A stretch of 15,231 nucleotides of DNA, from positions 1 to 15,231 of the forward strand of contig JAWODN010000068.1 of NCBI GenBank assembly GCA_046483285.1, in the 5' to 3' direction. Below are positions 13,901 through 15,231 of this stretch, piece after piece. The position numbers and the translations under genes are program-made. Under the pieces are notes generated by a model, which was not told the DNA's origin, ran no database searches, and saw nothing but the letters and a program-made list of their open reading frames with translations. Within the stretch, counting starts at the first letter, position 1, and every line of letters begins with the position of its first letter. The stretch comes from CAYRTV01 sp046483285. Its GTDB lineage: Bacteria > Acidobacteriota > Aminicenantia > Aminicenantales > Aminicenantaceae.

Positions 13901-14680
13901 ATGAATCACCAGGAAAAGTCAGATTCCATGGCGAAAGGCCGTGATTTTCTTCGATCCAACAGGCGGAGGGATCGGTTTGGGGGTCTGTCGGATCAGATGA
14001 AAGGAATGGAGTTTCCTCCCATACAAAAGGACTATCCTAAAGATGCTGACCTTATAGACCTTATACCTCCCGAGGAATTCAACCTGGGTAAAGCTTCTTT
14101 ACTGGATGTGATCAACCAGCGGAGAAGTCACCGGAGATTTACGGACCAGGCTTTCAGTTTGGAAGAGCTGAGTTATTTGTTGTGGACTACCCAGGGAGTG
14201 AAGCGTGTTCTGCAGGACGGTTATGTTTCACTACGGACCGTGCCTTCAGCCGGTGCCCGCCATGCTTTTGAGACCTATGTGGTGGTGAAAAACACACAGG
14301 AGGTCAACCCCGGACTTTACAGATATCTGGCTGTAGAGCACAAGCTGCTTCCTTTGACCTTGGACGATCCTGACCTTTTCAATAAAACAGCTGCGGCCTG
14401 CTGTGACCAGCCATTTGTGGCCATGGCAGCCGCCTCCTTTATCTGGACCGCCATTCCATACCGGTGTGAGTGGAGATACAGTGTTCTGTCCCATAAGGTC
14501 CTGGCCATTGACGTGGGTCATGTGTGCCAAAATCTCTACCTTGCGGCTGAAGCTGTGGGAGCCGGAGTCTGTGCCATAGCCGCTTATTTTCAAGATGAGA
14601 TGGATGAGCTCATTGGCGTGGATGGGGAGGATGAATTTGTGATCTATGTGGCTCCTGCAGGAAAGGTCCCTTCCCCTTAA
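13901..14680 (+). CDS. SagB/ThcOx-type nitroreductase-family oxidoreductase
   Basis: This 259-residue flavoprotein belongs to the nitroreductase superfamily, in the SagB-type branch. Visible marks are INQRRSHRRFTDQAFSLEELSYLLWTTQG (71-99), with the FMN-phosphate Arg cluster, PSAGARHAFETYVVV (115-129), and near the end LYLAAEAVGAGVCAIAAYFQDEMDELIGVDG. FMN and NAD(P)H use is expected from the family. True SagB enzymes oxidise azolines in peptide natural products, but no YcaO cyclase or precursor peptide is visible here. A stand-alone housekeeping redox role is therefore more likely. The first 60 residues precede the conserved domain and look soluble. A strong AAAAGGAGGGG precedes the ATG. Confidence 0.88.
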   Translation: MNHQEKSDSMAKGRDFLRSNRRRDRFGGLSDQMKGMEFPPIQKDYPKDADLIDLIPPEEFNLGKASLLDVINQRRSHRRFTDQAFSLEELSYLLWTTQGVKRVLQDGYVSLRTVPSAGARHAFETYVVVKNTQEVNPGLYRYLAVEHKLLPLTLDDPDLFNKTAAACCDQPFVAMAAASFIWTAIPYRCEWRYSVLSHKVLAIDVGHVCQNLYLAAEAVGAGVCAIAAYFQDEMDELIGVDGEDEFVIYVAPAGKVPSP

Positions 14681-14757
14681 AGTAAAGGCTTTCAGTGAAT
14701 CCGGGGTGCTAATAAAAGAGTGACGCCGCTGCCTCGACCCATAAAAAATCATATAAA

Positions 14758-14862
14758 ATGGCAAGAGCTCATCGGCATTTTCTGCCTGGAGACATCTGGC
14801 ATATCACTCAACGATGCCATAAAAAGGAATTTCTACTAAGCCGAGAGAGTCAAGGAAATTGA
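14758..14862 (+). pseudogene. REP-associated tyrosine transposase (RAYT, IS200-like) fragment
   Basis: The frame from ATG 14758 reads MARAHRHFLPGDIWHITQRC and continues HKKEFLL before diverging and stopping at 14860-14862. This is recognisably the conserved N-terminus of RAYT/Y1 transposases (MARxxRxxLPGxxWHITxRxxxKxFLL). Full-length family members run to about 150-300 residues and carry a later HxH motif and a catalytic Tyr, both absent here. No continuation was found in the other frames up to 14940. The similarity breaks near 14838. It is a short 5' remnant beside a GC-rich palindrome, consistent with an old RAYT/REP locus. Confidence 0.75.
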
Positions 14863-14937
14863 CAAAAAGGGGGAAAAGTGTGAATAATCCACCGCAAACA
14901 CAAAAACGAAATTCCTATCCTTACCTGAATTATTCAC

Positions 14938-15034
14938 GGGCCGGGATTGCCGCAGATGCGAGGCGCAGGGCATGAAGCTGTGGTCCTTCACCGCGAATGC
15001 CCTGCAACAAAGCAGATGCGGTGAGATCCGGCCC
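14938..15034 (+). repeat. 97-nt GC-rich palindromic element, REP-like or structured RNA
   Basis: Nested arms pair in order. GGGCCGG..AT (14938-14947) pairs with ATCCGGCCC (15026-15034). CCGCAGATGC (14950-14959) pairs with GCAGATGCGG (15012-15021), leaving a tandem G-A/A-G mismatch in the middle. GCAGGGCAT (14965-14973) pairs with ATGCCCTGC (14997-15005). TGAAG (14973-14977), which shares its first base with the previous arm, can pair with CTTCA (14986-14990). The 3' side AACAAAGCAGATGCGGTGAGATCC recalls intergenic palindromes I have seen in other genomes; this is from memory and unverified. Confidence 0.7.
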
Positions 15035-15136
15035 GCCCGGAGGGTAAAAAAATTGCGATTAAAATAAAAATATGAAAATGAAAAACTTTCTATTTGAACT
15101 TTCAATAAAAATCATGTTAATTGCTGATAAAAAGGG

Positions 15137-15161
15137 ATTGCAAAAACATTGCAATTTTTTT
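15137..15161 (+). terminator. Terminator-like hairpin upstream of the last gene
   Basis: ATTGCAA (15137-15143) pairs with TTGCAAT (15149-15155) across AAACA, followed by six T residues (15156-15161). The stem is short and AT-rich, so termination may be weak or conditional. It lies 42 bases upstream of the final start codon. Confidence 0.5.
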
Positions 15162-15202
15162 ATGAATAATTCAGGCTATCTAATATCAAAAGGAGGAGAA
15201 AA

Positions 15203-15231
15203 ATGAAAAAAAAGATTAGTGTTATAGGTGC
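15203..15231 (+). CDS. Rossmann-fold dehydrogenase start, possibly malate dehydrogenase (partial)
   Basis: Only nine complete codons lie in the window: MKKKISVIG, with the next codon beginning GC. A perfect AAAAGGAGGAG precedes the ATG. The strand-and-glycine opening KISVIGA is the typical first beta strand and nucleotide-binding turn of NAD-dependent dehydrogenases, and is especially like malate dehydrogenases that begin KKISVIGAGNVG. Other Rossmann proteins start alike, so the product name is tentative. The upstream 500 bases are noncoding and carry a structured element and a terminator-like hairpin, which may control this gene. Confidence 0.5.

Larger units (their letters stand above)
14924..15175. 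repeat. 252-base interval bounded by 13-base perfect inverted repeats
   Basis: CCTGAATTATTCA (14924-14936) is the exact reverse complement of TGAATAATTCAGG (15163-15175). A shorter relative, GTGAATAAT, lies at 14880-14888. The interval holds the 97-nt palindrome and an AT-rich tail with a terminator-like hairpin. It may be a MITE-like element or a long-range RNA pairing. Confidence 0.55.

Noticed and set aside
13901..14680. SagB dehydrogenase of a thiazole/oxazole peptide cluster
   Set aside because: No YcaO cyclase, E1-like protein or precursor peptide is present nearby.
14246..15105. Minus-strand open frames at 14246-14764 and 14836-15105
   Set aside because: The first is antisense to the SagB-type gene. 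The second crosses the 97-nt palindrome, and neither resembles a protein.

Overview
The window looks like chromosomal DNA from an uncultured bacterium of the Candidatus Aminicenantes/Acidobacteriota type. This is inferred from memory of gene styles: the zinc-ribbon/kinase/membrane/TPR protein, the DUF5117-type exported metalloprotease and the ECF sigma/anti-sigma/DUF4097 cassette all recall that group. No rRNA or marker gene is present to prove it. Most genes are GC-rich with clear Shine-Dalgarno sites. The stretch from about 12.65 to 13.9 kb is visibly AT-rich.

Layout. 1-921 (minus): 5' part of an exported DUF5117-type zinc metalloprotease that runs off the left edge. 922-1507: intergenic region packed with hairpins and degenerate repeats. 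1508-4588 (minus): large membrane Ser/Thr kinase with TPR repeats, with a good promoter at 4609-4637. 4846-7408 (plus): tight three-gene operon of pyruvoyl-dependent arginine decarboxylase, deoxyhypusine synthase-like protein and agmatinase-like ureohydrolase, with ATGA overlaps and an extended -10 promoter at 4701-4729. 7453-7719: small charged coiled-coil protein. 7720-8132: noncoding region with a second, inverted copy of one intergenic repeat. 8133-10410: ECF sigma factor, zf-HC2 anti-sigma factor and a DUF4097 beta-solenoid protein, ended by a strong terminator at 10438-10469. 10546-12066: MlrC-family protein with a lipoprotein signal. 12082-12537 (minus): Mut7-C RNase-domain protein, just downstream of tRNA-Ala(CGC) at 12568-12643. 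12979-13603: AT-rich two-gene module of a small protein and a nucleotidyltransferase. 13686-13862: apparent frameshifted lipoprotein remnant. 13901-14680: SagB/nitroreductase-family oxidoreductase. 14758-14862: remnant of a REP-associated tyrosine transposase (RAYT). 14938-15034: a 97-nt GC-rich palindrome, followed by a terminator-like hairpin. 15203-end: start of a Rossmann-fold gene, possibly malate dehydrogenase.

Functionally, the polyamine operon should convert arginine to agmatine and then to putrescine or an aminobutyl-transfer product; the DHS-like enzyme is the unusual member. The sigma operon reads as a membrane-anchored envelope-stress circuit. The right end carries mobile-element debris (RAYT fragment, palindrome, inverted repeats) next to a possible leader/attenuator of the last gene.
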